A stretch of 64,000 nucleotides of DNA from Halichoerus grypus (Eukaryota > Chordata > Mammalia > Carnivora > Phocidae). The position numbers were made by a program, and so were the translations under genes. Of the stretch, positions 1 to 8,478 are shown piece after piece. The DNA is taken from assembly GCF_964656455.1 (NCBI RefSeq), contig NC_135720.1:110992696-111056695 (forward strand), in the 5' to 3' direction. Each line of letters begins with the position of its first letter. The first letter of the stretch is position 1. Under the pieces are notes generated by a model that saw nothing but the letters and a program-made list of their open reading frames with translations, made no database searches and was not told the DNA's origin.

Positions 1-219
1 CGACTTCAGATCTCTTTCTGAGTTGGGAGACCCTGAGGTAGAGACCCCAGGAGGTAGAGAGAATTGGGGGAGGTGAGCTGTGTTTTGGAAATACTGAGGG
101 ATCTTTGGGACATCTGGGATGGGGAAGGGAGGCTCAAAACTAGGGGGAGGGAAGCCGAAGCCCCAAAGCAGGGGCCGGCGGGAGCTCTAACCCTGCTCCT
201 GCCCGCCTCCCCACCGCAG
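1..219 (+). other. MDGA1: MDGA1 intron, 3' end
   Basis: This is the tail of the intron before the Ig-like domain 5 exon. It ends in a C/T-rich stretch and a CAG acceptor, with AG at 218-219. No exon or repeat is visible in it. The upstream part of the gene (signal peptide and Ig domains 1 to 4) lies before the window. Confidence 0.85.
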
Positions 220-516
220 TGCCTCCCACCATCAGCGTGCCCAAGGGCAGGGCCGTGGTCACAGTGCGGGAGGGCTCGCCCGTCGAGCTGCAGTGTGAGG
301 TTCGAGGCAAGCCGCGGCCGCCGGTGCTCTGGTCCCGCGTGGACAAGGAGGCTGCGCTGCTGCCCTCGGGGCTGCCCCTGGAGGAAACCCCAGACGGGAA
401 GCTGCGGCTGGAGCACGTGAGCCGCGACATGAGTGGGACCTACCGCTGCCAGACGGCTCGGTATAATGGCTTCAACGTGCGCCCCCGCGAGGCCCAGGTG
501 CAGCTGAACGTGCAGT
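220..516 (+). CDS. MDGA1: MDGA1 exon: Ig-like domain 5
   Basis: Coding exon of about 99 residues, entered in phase 1 (first base of the Val codon comes from the previous exon) and left in phase 1 before a GTGAGT donor at 517. It encodes one complete Ig-like domain. The first Cys is in ELQCEV (residue 26), the core Trp in PVLWSR (38) and the second Cys in the DMSGTYRC motif (77), with the Asp-x-Gly-x-Tyr-x-Cys signature. The residues match MDGA1, a GPI-anchored neuronal adhesion protein with six Ig domains, one FNIII and one MAM domain. The 517 residues encoded in the window, set against about 955 in the whole protein, place this as the fifth Ig domain. Neuroligin is bound by the N-terminal Ig domains; this domain is part of the stalk. 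Confidence 0.96.
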
Positions 517-1513
517 GTGAGTCTCATCGCCCCACCTGGACTCCCTTCTGAGCTGTCCCTCCCGGTTCTCAGCCTGACCTGCCCCCTCTCCACCCCTTCA
601 TACACTCCAGTCCAACCAACCCCTCCACGTACTGCCCATATCCCCCAAACCTTACCACCCCCGTGTTGTGTTCTAAGGTGGGAGGTCTGTGACTCTTGCC
701 ACATTTCCGTTATCAAGTGCCGCCCCCCCACCCCCATCTTCATTCCCAGGGACCCAGTGAGCAAAGAAATAACTGATAGAACGTAACAGGTAGACATGGG
801 AGTTTGAAAGACCTTCAAGGGAGCACGTTGTGTCTGATAGTATAACGATGAGAGTTAACTCACCTCGTGCCAAGCACTGTTCTAAGAGCATTTTAATGCA
901 TGAACTCATTTAACCCTTCACAGCCCTATAAATAGACTCTATTATTTCCTTGTTTTTACAAACCGAGAAACCGAGTCACAGGATAAGTAACTTGCTTAAG
1001 TTACTTAGTGATAAGGGTTTACATTTTAAGAATGACAGGAGTTTGGAGGGGATGATTTTGGAGAGAGTCTCTAGAATCTCATCTCCAGTCCTTAGCCCCT
1101 TGCACCGAGGAGCTGGCTGACTTTGGCTAAGCCTCTTTGACTCTCTAAGGTCTTACCAGCTAGTTTGAGGCAGGGTTGAGATTTGAACCTAAGGCATCTA
1201 GCTCTGGGGATTTTGCTCTGAGCTCCCATGTTATGCTGCTTTTCACTACGTGGGGAAGGGGGCGGGGGGAGGAGTGTGAGGGGACCATTTGAGGCCCAGT
1301 CTGGGAAGCATGGCTGGAGGAATTGGCCGGGATGGGGTGGGTATCTGCAGGTCAAGGAGGTATGAGCGCGGCTATTGTGTATGTTACGAGTGTGTATCCG
1401 CTCTGAGATCCCTCCAGGCTGGGGGGTGCGGGAGCAGGGTCGAGTGCGTCGCCTCCGATGGGGCCGCTCCTCCAACCCCACCCGGCCCCGCTGACCGCCG
1501 CCCCCGCCCCCAG
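517..1513 (+). other. MDGA1: MDGA1 intron after Ig5 exon
   Basis: Intron with donor GTGAGT at 517 and acceptor CAG ending at 1513. It holds an antisense MIR element at about 845-1010 and a further MIR-like piece at about 1150-1245. The last 100 bases are very GC-rich, as is the next exon. No other feature is seen. Confidence 0.85.
845..1010 (-). repeat. MIR SINE, antisense
   Basis: The stretch shows the reverse complement of the MIR core and 3' part: TCATTTAACCCTTCACAGCC, then a TTTACAAACCGAGAAACCGAG block and TAAGTAACTTGCTTAAG. This is an ancient mammal-wide tRNA-derived SINE in the intron. Confidence 0.75.
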
Positions 1514-1798
1514 TCCCGCCGGAGGTGGAGCCCAGCTCCCAGGATGTGCGCCAAGCGCTGGGCCGGCCCGTGCTGCTGCGCTGCTCGCTGCTGCGGGGCA
1601 GCCCCCAGCGTATCGCCTCGGCCGTCTGGCGCTTCAAAGGGCAGCTGCTGCCTCCGCCGCCCGCTGTCCCCGTCGCCGCCGAGGCCCCCGACCACTCCGA
1701 ACTGCGCCTCGACGCCGTCACCCGCGACAGCAGCGGCAGCTACGAGTGCAGCATCTCGAACGACGTGGGCTCGGCTACCTGCCTCTTTCAGGTCTCGG
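1514..1798 (+). CDS. MDGA1: MDGA1 exon: Ig-like domain 6
   Basis: Exon of 285 bases, phase 1 at both ends (T of the split Phe codon comes from the previous exon; G at 1798 continues as Ala in the next). It encodes the sixth Ig-like domain: first Cys in LLRCSLL, core Trp in AVWRFKG, second Cys in the DSSGSYECS motif. It ends in LFQVS. The exon is extremely GC-rich with many CpGs. The donor is GTGAGC at 1799. Being symmetric (phase 1-1, 285 bases), the exon could be skipped without a frameshift; nothing in the sequence shows that this happens. Confidence 0.96.
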
Positions 1799-1814
1799 GT
1801 GAGCGTCCCGTGGG

Positions 1815-2450
1815 TCCCGCCCCCCCAACCGCGCCCACCTGGGGCCAGGCTCCGCCCCAACCACAGCCCCGCCCACAGTCGACCTGGGCCCCGCCCCTTT
1901 CCAGCCCCCCTACGCTAAGTTTAGGTCCCTGCTTTTCCAAGACCCTCCCATGCGAGGTCTAAACCCCGCCCACTCCGCTCGGACCAAACCGTCCCCCTAG
2001 GGCCCCTCTAGACAGGCTACACCGCTTCACTCACGCCCTCTCCAGGTGTAGGAACTTCTCAAGTCCCACTTATACGTGCCCTAAGCCCCGCCCGTTTTAG
2101 CTCAGCCTCCCTCTCCTTGGCCTCGGATAGCCCTGCCGCTTTCAAACCCCTACTTCCCCGGGCTTAGGCTTCGCCCTTCTAGCCCCGCGAGCACCAGGTA
2201 TGGGCCCTTCTCTTTAAAGACCCATCCACACCGCGCCTGGGCCCCAATTACGAGGCATAGGCCCCACCCCTTCCAGCCTCGTCCAATCCCAGCTCTCCGT
2301 TTCCTCCTTTCCTGGTAGCTGGTGCGCTCCAGCCCAGCCCACACCAGGTTTAAACCCTCCAACTCAAGTCCTGGGCACCGCCCCATCCCAGCCATCACAT
2401 TTCAAGCCCCTCCTCCTTCGTCCTGGGCCCCAGAGGCTGCGGACGGAGGA
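1815..2450 (+). repeat. Degenerate C-rich tandem array with CCCCGCCC cores
   Basis: Related segments recur roughly every 50 to 70 bases, each with an AGGTNTAGG-like piece followed by CCCCGCCC or CCCCACCC and then TTCCAGCC. Clear copies begin near 1910, 1953, 2043, 2080, 2160, 2195, 2250 and 2345. Divergence is high, so the period is not certain. Many copies carry Sp1/KLF-type GC boxes. Confidence 0.45.
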
Positions 2451-2984
2451 CCCCCTCTTTTCGTAATTGCAGGCCCAATGAGAGGGGCCTGAGCTGTAGC
2501 TAAGAGGAGAGAAGACGACCCTCAACAGCTTCTCTGGAACGTCGTGGGTGGCTCTGGGCCAGCCAGCACACATTTCCTGAGCTGTCACCCCAGAGATTCA
2601 GGCCCCTTGGTGCCCAGAAATCCCTCTCAGCCTATCTCGTCATCAAGTCATTCCTGGGTGGGCTGTTTGGGGCTGCAGGCGGGCATGGGTGATTCAGAAA
2701 GGGGTGGAGGTCGTGGTGAAGGCTGAGGGGAACGCATAGGGGCCAAAGGGGTTTCTGATGCCCTTTCTCTTCTTTGAGGGAGAGCTGGTTCCCTGTCAGA
2801 GCTGGTGGCAGCGCCCCTGGAGGAGAGCCCCAGGTGTGCCTGTCCCCTTCTACTGCACCTCCAGCTCTCAGCAGCCCCCAACTGACCGGGTGCCCCTTTA
2901 GCTCTTGTGTGGATCTCTTCACTCAAAAGCAGGGGGCCAGGACCACAGGTCACTCCCCAGCCCTTCCCCACCCCACCCAGCCCT

Positions 2985-3485
2985 GCCAGCCAGAGGCCCC
3001 TATGACATTTCCCACCTCCTTCCCCTCTCCCCTGTTCTCCCACACTTCCCCTGTCTCCCCACCTTTTTGCCTCTCTCCATCCCTCTCCTTTCTCTTCCTT
3101 CCACCTCAATATCCTTGACCCTTCTTTGCGTCTTTCCCCCATCCTCTTTCCCTGTGTCTTCTCTAATATCCCTCCTCTGTGTCTTCCCAAATTTCTCTTT
3201 TCTCTGGCTTTTCCTTGGCCTTTCCTCTCTGTTCTTACCAATACCACGTCTTGGAATTCCCAATCTCCCTTTTCTCCACTTCCCACTTTCATTCTTACTC
3301 CACCCTCACTCCCCCAATCTCCTCCTCTCCCACCATCTCCTCTCTTCACTATATTCCCTTTCTCTTTGTCTCCCCATACCCTGTCTCTGTTCCTCACCAT
3401 CCTCTTCCGTCTCCCTCTCCCGTGCCTCCTCTCTCTGTGTCTCTCCCCATCCCCACCCTTCACGGCCCCACGCCCCCCTCCCCGC
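2985..3485 (+). repeat. 500-bp polypyrimidine tract
   Basis: The coding strand is nearly all C and T over about 500 bases, with irregular repeats of TCTCTGTGTCT and CCTCTCC. It runs directly into the acceptor of the first FNIII exon. Such mirror-like purine-pyrimidine strands can form triplex DNA and also bind PTB-type splicing factors; both are inferences from composition. Confidence 0.8.
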
Positions 3486-3493
3486 CCTCTCAG

Positions 3494-3645
3494 CCAAAGC
3501 CTACAGCCCGGAGTTTTACTTCGACACCCCCAACCCCACCCGCAGCCACAAGCTGTCCAAGAACTACTCCTATGTGCTGCAGTGGACCCAGAGGGAGCCC
3601 GATGCTGTCGACCCCCTGCTCAACTACAGACTCAGTGTCCGCCAG
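3494..3645 (+). CDS. MDGA1: MDGA1 exon: fibronectin type III domain, first half
   Basis: Exon of 152 bases, entered in phase 1 (Ala codon) and left in phase 0 after a Gln codon, before donor GTGGGC at 3646. It encodes the linker KAYSPEFYFDTPNPT and the first half of an FNIII fold, including the conserved Trp in YVLQWTQRE and the strand NYRLSVRQ. The segment KNYSY contains an Asn-Tyr-Ser N-glycosylation sequon. The reading continues without a break into the exon at 4485. Confidence 0.95.
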
Positions 3646-4484
3646 GTGGGCCAAGGGGGACAGGGGCCCGGGGGCAGGCTGACCCTGGGAGTGTCCCTCA
3701 AGCCATGGGAAGGGGTTGGAGGCAGGGCTTGGACATATTTGACCCCCTTACAGACCACTCTTCAGAGCCAGAGAGAAAGTATTCTGGACACAGCAGCAGA
3801 AGCTGGGAGGTTCTAGGGACCTGTGCCCTCTGACCCCATGCTCTGGGCCCAGCCCTGAGAATTGGGCTATGTCTGCTGGGTTCATAGAAGGGAAGGGGGA
3901 CAGAGCTAGCTCTGCTCACAAAACACAGAATCTACTTGTGAGTCAGGAGCTTAGAGTGGGGTAGGGGGCAGTCTCATCCACAGGGTCTCTAGAATGCAAG
4001 GCTGGAGCTACGCTGTTCTTGTGTCCGTCTAATTCCATGTGGTTCTGCCCAAGGGGCAGGAGGTGTGGAGGGTAAAAGTGTGGCTCTGGGGCAGACCGCC
4101 TAGGCTAGAATCTAGCTCTGTGTGAGCTAGGGCAAATGACATCTCTTTGGCCTCAGTTTCTTTATCTGTAAAATGGGAGTCATTATAATGTTCCACCTCA
4201 GAGGATTGTTATTTTGAGGATTAAGTGAGTTAATAATGGCAAATCACTTTGAACAGTGCCCAGCATCACGTATTATTAAGGACAGCCCTAGGAGGGAGGC
4301 GTGGTAGGAGTGATTGCTCTCTCTCACAGAGGGGGAAACTGAGGCTCTGGCTTCCTAGTCCTTTATTCTTTCTGCTCCCTGACACTGCCCCCCACCCCAC
4401 CCTCCAAGTCCCACCAGGGCCTGGGCCGGTGCTCTGGTGGAGGGTGTGGCCTGCTGGGCATCTGGGAACGCCCTGTATCTGCAG
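3646..4484 (+). other. MDGA1: MDGA1 intron inside FNIII
   Basis: Intron with donor GTGGGC and an acceptor ending at 4484 (CTGCAG). It carries a plus-strand MIR at about 4079-4265. The rest shows nothing recognisable. Confidence 0.85.
4079..4265 (+). repeat. MIR SINE
   Basis: Sense-strand MIR: a tRNA-like part, then GGCCTCAGTTTCTTTATCTG, TAAAATGGGAGTCATTATAA, GAGGATTAAGTGAGTTAATA and AACAGTGCCCAGCA. It is one of the better preserved MIRs in the window. Confidence 0.85.
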
Positions 4485-4662
4485 TTGAATCAGCACAACG
4501 CCGTGGTGAAGGCCATCCCAGTGCGGCGCGTGGAGAAGGGGCAGCTGCTGGAGTACATCCTGACTGACCTCCGTGTGCCCCACAGCTACGAGGTCCGCCT
4601 CACGCCCTACACCACCTTCGGGGCTGGTGACATGGCCTCCCGCATCATCCACTACACAGAGC
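4485..4662 (+). CDS. MDGA1: MDGA1 exon: fibronectin type III domain, second half
   Basis: Exon of 178 bases, phase 0 at the start (Leu-Asn-Gln) and phase 1 at the end (C of a Pro codon), donor GTAGGT at 4663. It completes the FNIII domain: the strand LEYILTDLRVPHSYEVRL and the typical TPYTTFGAG turn before the last strand, ending in IIHYTE. The Leu in the LRVPHSYEVRL block takes the place of the usual FNIII Leu and Tyr signature. Identity to MDGA1 is nearly complete to the eye. Confidence 0.95.
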
Positions 4663-4920
4663 GTAGGTGGTGGTGCTGGGGTAGGGGTGGTGGGAAGGGT
4701 GGGCTCATCTCCTCCCCAGGGGACCCCGCTTTAACCTCCCCACATGGTTCCAGAGCTTGGGGCTCCCCGCTGTGCAGTGTCCTACTTTGTCACCGCAGGC
4801 TAGGCCCCTCTGGCCCCCAGTCCTGGTTTCGGGAACCCTGTCCCCTGGTCCCCAGCCTGGGCACCCTCTGAACGGTCCCACACCTCAGTTCTGACTTGGT
4901 TTTCCCGCTTGCTTTCTCAG

Positions 4921-4944
4921 CCATCAACTCTCCCAACCTGTCAG
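4921..4944 (+). CDS. MDGA1: MDGA1 24-nt microexon between FNIII and MAM
   Basis: This exon of only 24 bases lies between a CTTTCTCAG acceptor (AG at 4919-4920) and a GTGAGA donor at 4945. With the split codons it encodes PINSPNLS and the first base of Asp. It is phase 1 at both ends and a multiple of three, so inclusion or skipping keeps the frame. NLS is an N-glycosylation sequon in the linker between the FNIII and MAM domains. A TGC lies about ten bases before the AG, the position where the neural microexon factor SRRM4 binds in other genes; regulation by it here is inference. Confidence 0.92.
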
Positions 4945-5985
4945 GTGAGACCCCTCCCCCCCACTTCCCCTTCCCTTTGGGAACACAAAGACTCCCTTGG
5001 TGGGAGGAGAGGACCCCGAGAGATACCCAGAGAGAAAATGGGGTGGAGGCCAGCCGCTGGAAGAAGCCAAAGGGGACAAGGCTGGGCTTGGAGACCCGTG
5101 CATCCAGGATTGATTCTGGGGCTTAAAGGTGGAGGGGGGGCAGAGGTAGGGGACATCTGTAACTCAGGGCCTCTCCTCCTCAATCAGCACCCTGATCCTG
5201 TCCCTAGAATCACTGTCCCTAAAAGAAAAATGGAGAGACCAGACTAATCCACATCCCCTGTTCTCTGCGGCAGGGGTCCCTAATCTGAGATCCAGGAAGC
5301 CCTCCCTCCCCCCAAAGGATCTGTGTATAGAATTCAGGGGGTCCATGAACCTGGAACGTGGAAGGGCATACAGTGACTTCTTTATCTTCCCCTAACTTCT
5401 AGCAGAAGTTTAACATCTTCAGGGACGAATGTAGGCAACAGACCGCACTAGTATGATCACTACCTGTGACCCTGTCATCAGGACAAAGCCCCGTTTGCAC
5501 AATATCTTAAAGTTGTTACAGCCACTCCTGAATATCATTTACATTCATCAGGACTTCAAAACCACAGCAGTTATTAGAGCTAACACTAGATCTTGTTATT
5601 TAATTAGATAATAAAGAAGCCCACCTATTGTTATCTCACAAGTGTGTTTTTTAAATATTTTGACAGCTGTATCTCCATATAAGTGATTTCCCTTTGTGAC
5701 CCTGTGTATTTCATTTTGTGCATCTAAAATTATTATTCTGAGATGGAGTCCTTAGACTTCACTAGATGTCAGAGGGTCTGCAGTGTACAAAGGTTAGGAA
5801 GTCCCGTTCTGGGAAGAGATTTGTCAGGGGCCCTGTTGCCTGGTTTCGGAAGTCCTGAGATCCTAGGCCCACGGCTTGGATGCGCGGCACCTGCCTCAGG
5901 GTGGCCAGGGAGGGCGAAGCTAGACCAGGTCGCCTGAGGAGCCTGACCCTCTTTGTCTCCTCCCCTCCTCCTTGGCCCAATGCAG
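4945..5985 (+). other. MDGA1: MDGA1 intron before the MAM domain
   Basis: Donor GTGAGA at 4945 and acceptor TGCAG ending at 5985. More than half of it is a hAT-type DNA transposon fossil (5268-5812). The stretch 4960-5260 shows no recognised element. Confidence 0.85.
5268..5812. mobile_element. hAT-Charlie type DNA transposon remnant
   Basis: It starts with CAGGGGTCCCTAATCTGAG and ends with a run matching the reverse complement of such an end (ACAAAGGTTAGGAAGTCCCG). The AT-rich middle has the familiar GTTATTTAATTAGATAATAA and TTTTTTAAATATTTTGACAG stretches of this family. It is non-coding and ancient. I recognise the superfamily with fair confidence, the exact family less so. Confidence 0.65.
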
Positions 5986-6138
5986 ACAACACCTGCCACT
6001 TTGAAGATGAGAAGATCTGTGGCTACACCCAGGACCTGACAGACAACTTTGACTGGACACGGCAGAATGCCCTCACCCAGAATCCCAAGCGCTCCCCCAA
6101 CACTGGTCCTCCCACTGACATCAGTGGCACCCCTGAGG
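5986..6138 (+). CDS. MDGA1: MDGA1 exon: MAM domain, part 1
   Basis: Exon of 153 bases, phase 1 at both ends, donor GTGAGG at 6139. It opens the MAM domain with its signature: [17 protein letters not shown] then NFDWTRQN. The two Cys of CHFE..ICGY are the first conserved MAM disulfide cysteines. It ends in ISGTPEG, which joins to YYMFIET of the next exon. MAM domains mediate adhesion and dimerisation in receptor phosphatases and meprins. The reading frame stays open past the donor to 6653, through the minisatellite in the intron. Confidence 0.96.
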
Positions 6139-6190
6139 GTGAGGACATGGACTGCGGCAAGGACAGCTTCAGGGAGGGGTCTAGCACTAG

Positions 6191-6590
6191 GAAACCCCAG
6201 TCCAAGGGGGGAGACACAGCCCTGCCCTCAGGGAGCCCCAGTCTGAGGGGGGGCACAGCCCTGCCCTCAGGGAGCCCCAGTCTGAGGGGGGAGACAGCCC
6301 TGCCCTCAGGGAGCCTCAGTCTGAGGGGAGACACAGCCCTGCCCTCAGGGAGCCCCAGTCTGAGGGGAGACACAGCCTTGCCCTCAGGGAGCCCCAGTCT
6401 GAGGGGGGACACAGCCCTGCCCTCAGGGAGCCCCAGTCTGAGGGGGGACACAGCCCTGCCCTCAGGGAGCCCCAGTCTGAGGGGGAGCCACAGCCCTGCC
6501 CTCAGGGAGCCCCAGTCTGAGGGGAGACACAGCCCTGCCTCAGGGAGCCCTAATTTGAGGGGGAGATACAACTCTGTCTTCATGGGGACT
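6191..6590 (+). repeat. 39-bp minisatellite, nine copies, in MDGA1 intron
   Basis: Nine copies of a unit with core CCTGCCCTCAGGGAGCCCCA followed by GTCTGAGGGGGGACACAG. The CTCAGGG landmarks fall at 6227, 6266, 6305, 6344, 6383, 6422, 6461, 6501 and 6539: seven at exactly 39-bp spacing up to 6461, then 40, then 38. Partial degenerate copies flank the array. Copies are very similar, so the array is young or homogenised. It starts about 50 bases after the first MAM exon. Because 39 is a multiple of three and the units lack stops, it is open in the MAM frame (13-residue repeat [13 protein letters not shown]) and also on the opposite strand. Confidence 0.95.
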
Positions 6591-6785
6591 CAGAAGAAGA
6601 GAAACTGCAGTAGAGCTCGAACTCCTGGCCTAGACTCCTGTGCCGGGCGGTGAGGCGGGGAGGACCAGGTGGGATAGGTGAGGCCCCTGGGGTCAGGTGA
6701 AGTTAAGACAGTGAAGGAATCAGACGGGAAGCGGCCTGTGTGGGGTGAGGAGGAGGCTGTTGGTGCATCTCCCCCTCCCCAACAG

Positions 6786-6920
6786 GCTACTACATGTTCA
6801 TCGAGACATCAAGGCCCCGGGAGCTGGGGGACCGAGCCCGTTTGGTGAGTCCCTTGTACAATGCCAGCGCTAAGTTCTACTGCGTCTCCTTTTTCTACCA
6901 CATGTACGGGAAGCACATCG
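6786..6920 (+). CDS. MDGA1: MDGA1 exon: MAM domain, part 2
   Basis: Exon of 135 bases, phase 1 at both ends, acceptor CAACAG and donor GTGAGT at 6921. It encodes [19 protein letters not shown], the MAM YM-IE-S block, then [20 protein letters not shown], with the third MAM cysteine in KFYCVSF and an Asn-Ala-Ser sequon. It ends in YGKHI and joins to GSLNLLV. Confidence 0.96.
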
Positions 6921-7194
6921 GTGAGTCAGGGGACCAGGTAGTCTGCCCAAGGGTTGCTGGGGCAGGGAGGAGAGAGGGAGTCCACAGGAGGCTGGGCATG
7001 GCCCATGCGAGGCCTGGGCTTCCCAGCTTGGCTGAATCACAAATCCTTGGGGGGGGGGTGTAGGCAGAATCTGGGCAAGGGAGGAAGCCAGAGCCAGCTT
7101 GTCTGAGGTTGTCCTGAGTCTGCAAAGAAGATGGCTCCAGCAGGACAAGATGGAAGGCTTGGAGGAGAGGGCGAAAAAGGCTAAGAGGGTGTCT

Positions 7195-7370
7195 GTATTG
7201 AGCACCTGTCAAGTGCCTGGTGACTTCCTGGGTGCTCTGCGTCTGTAGTCCCATTATCTCTCACAAGCACCAGGTGAGGGAGGTACTACCATATAAATCA
7301 GAGAGGTTCAGCATTTTCCCCAGGATCACACAGCAACCCAAGTCGTCTGACTCCCCCAAGCCCTGAACAC
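7195..7370 (-). repeat. MIR SINE, antisense
   Basis: It begins with GAGCACCTGTCAAGTGCCTGG and continues through CATTATCTCTCACAAGC to GGATCACACAGCAACCCAAG, the reverse-strand MIR order. Diverged. Confidence 0.65.
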
Positions 7371-7454
7371 AGGATTGGGAGGGTGCCGCTTTGTGAGCAA
7401 TGAGGGGCAGTCCGGCTTCCTAAGGGTGGGCGTGCATTTGCCCTCTGGGAAGTC

Positions 7455-7640
7455 ACATGAATCAATGAACTTATCATTCAGCCATCACTTCCCCAGCTCC
7501 TGCTCTGTGCCAGGCATCAGGTGCCGCAATGAACAGGGCAGAGCAGTTCCCTGTGCTCCTGGCACCTACGGTCAAGTGGGAGAGACAGACGTTAAACAGC
7601 TGATGGCACCAGATAAGACTGAGGGGCCGTTGTGACACGT
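7455..7640 (-). repeat. L2 LINE fragment, antisense
   Basis: It has CATTCAGCCATCACTTCCCC, CTGTGCCAGGCATCAGGTGC, and GAGAGACAGACGTTAAACAG, the reverse complement of the L2 3' region. Confidence 0.7.
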
Positions 7641-7732
7641 GTCCACGTGGCCAAGACAACTGGGAACAGGGACCAGCGCTGGGGGCTTGATTAGGGAAGA
7701 CTCTGCTGAGGAAGTGACAAGTTTTTAAGTTT

Positions 7733-7932
7733 TTTATTTATTTGTTTGTTTACTTCTTTACTAAGACAGGCCATGTATTTTGCATGGGTCAGGAGGTACA
7801 AAGGGTGCGTAATGAGAGTCCCCCTCCCGTCCCAGTCCTCCTGCTACCTAGAGCCCTTCCCCAAAGGCAGTCACTGCGCTAGATCTGGGGGCAGGTTTCC
7901 GGAAACACTGTATACATATAGAAGCCAAAGGC
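7733..7932 (-). repeat. L1M LINE 3' fragment, antisense
   Basis: It has the AGAGTCCCCCTCCCGTCCCA, GAGCCCTTCCCCAAAGGCAG and ACTGTATACATATAGAAG blocks typical of antisense 3' regions of old L1M elements. A T-rich stretch precedes it, at the 3' end of the element. Confidence 0.6.
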
Positions 7933-8254
7933 AGATTTGAATTTGACCGGAGGAAGACTCTGTAAGCATCAGATCTGGACAGGAGGGCTTTCTAGCAGGG
8001 ATGCTGTGGAGGGGCCCCTGTCCCAAGTCATGTTACTCCCCTGCTCTGCCCCTTTCATCACCATCTCGTCTAGGCCTCCAGTATCTGATCCGGCCCCTGC
8101 CTCCTTCTCTGACCTCATTTTCTGCCACTTTCACCTTGGCTCCCACTCAGCTCGCGAGCACACTGGTCTCCTTGCTTTTCTTGAAATACTTGAGGCGGGT
8201 TCCTGCCGAAGAGGACTTTGCTCATGAGGTTCCCTGGCCTGGAACATTCTCCCC

Positions 8255-8478
8255 CTTCCCTCATTCAGGTCTCCTCAGAGAGGTCCCTGACAATCCCACC
8301 TCAATACCTCTTTATTCCTTTCCCTGCATTATTAGCTTTATAATGCTTATCACCAATAGAAGGTAAGCTCTAGGAGGGCAGGGGTCTTTGCCTCATTCAC
8401 TGATGTATCTCTCGTGTCTAGAACAGTGCCTGGCACATAGTGGGGCTCAATTAGTTGAATGAATGAATGATAGGGAGG
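8255..8478 (+). repeat. L2 LINE 3' end
   Basis: Sense L2: AGGTCCCTGACAATCCCACC, GTAAGCTCTAGGAGGGCAGG, AACAGTGCCTGGCACATAGT and a terminal GAATGAATGAATGA. Two further antisense L2-like pieces lie at about 8565-8830. Confidence 0.85.

Larger units (their letters stand above)
1799..3493 (+). other. MDGA1: MDGA1 intron between Ig6 and FNIII
   Basis: The first part (about 1815-2450) is a degenerate C-rich repeat. The middle (about 2480-2980) shows no recognised element. The last 500 bases before the acceptor (AG at 3492-3493) are almost purely pyrimidine. No coding exon is seen here; long open frames in the last part come from the skewed composition. Confidence 0.8.

Noticed and set aside
1092..1860. 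Minus-strand open frames of 158 to 209 codons across the Ig6 exon
   Set aside because: Shadows of a very GC-rich coding exon; the plus strand carries the Ig fold with its Cys, Trp and Cys.
2905..3833. Long overlapping open frames of 235 to 303 codons before the FNIII exon
   Set aside because: They lie in the polypyrimidine tract, are rich in Pro, Ser, Leu and Phe in every frame, and the real exon border at 3494 is fixed by MDGA1 homology.
6023..6583. Minus-strand open frame of 186 codons over the MAM exon and minisatellite
   Set aside because: It is the mirror of the 39-bp array, whose units have no stop on this strand either; no start context, family or splice support.
6191..6590. CRISPR-like array
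   Set aside because: Units are contiguous tandem copies without spacers, in a mammalian intron.
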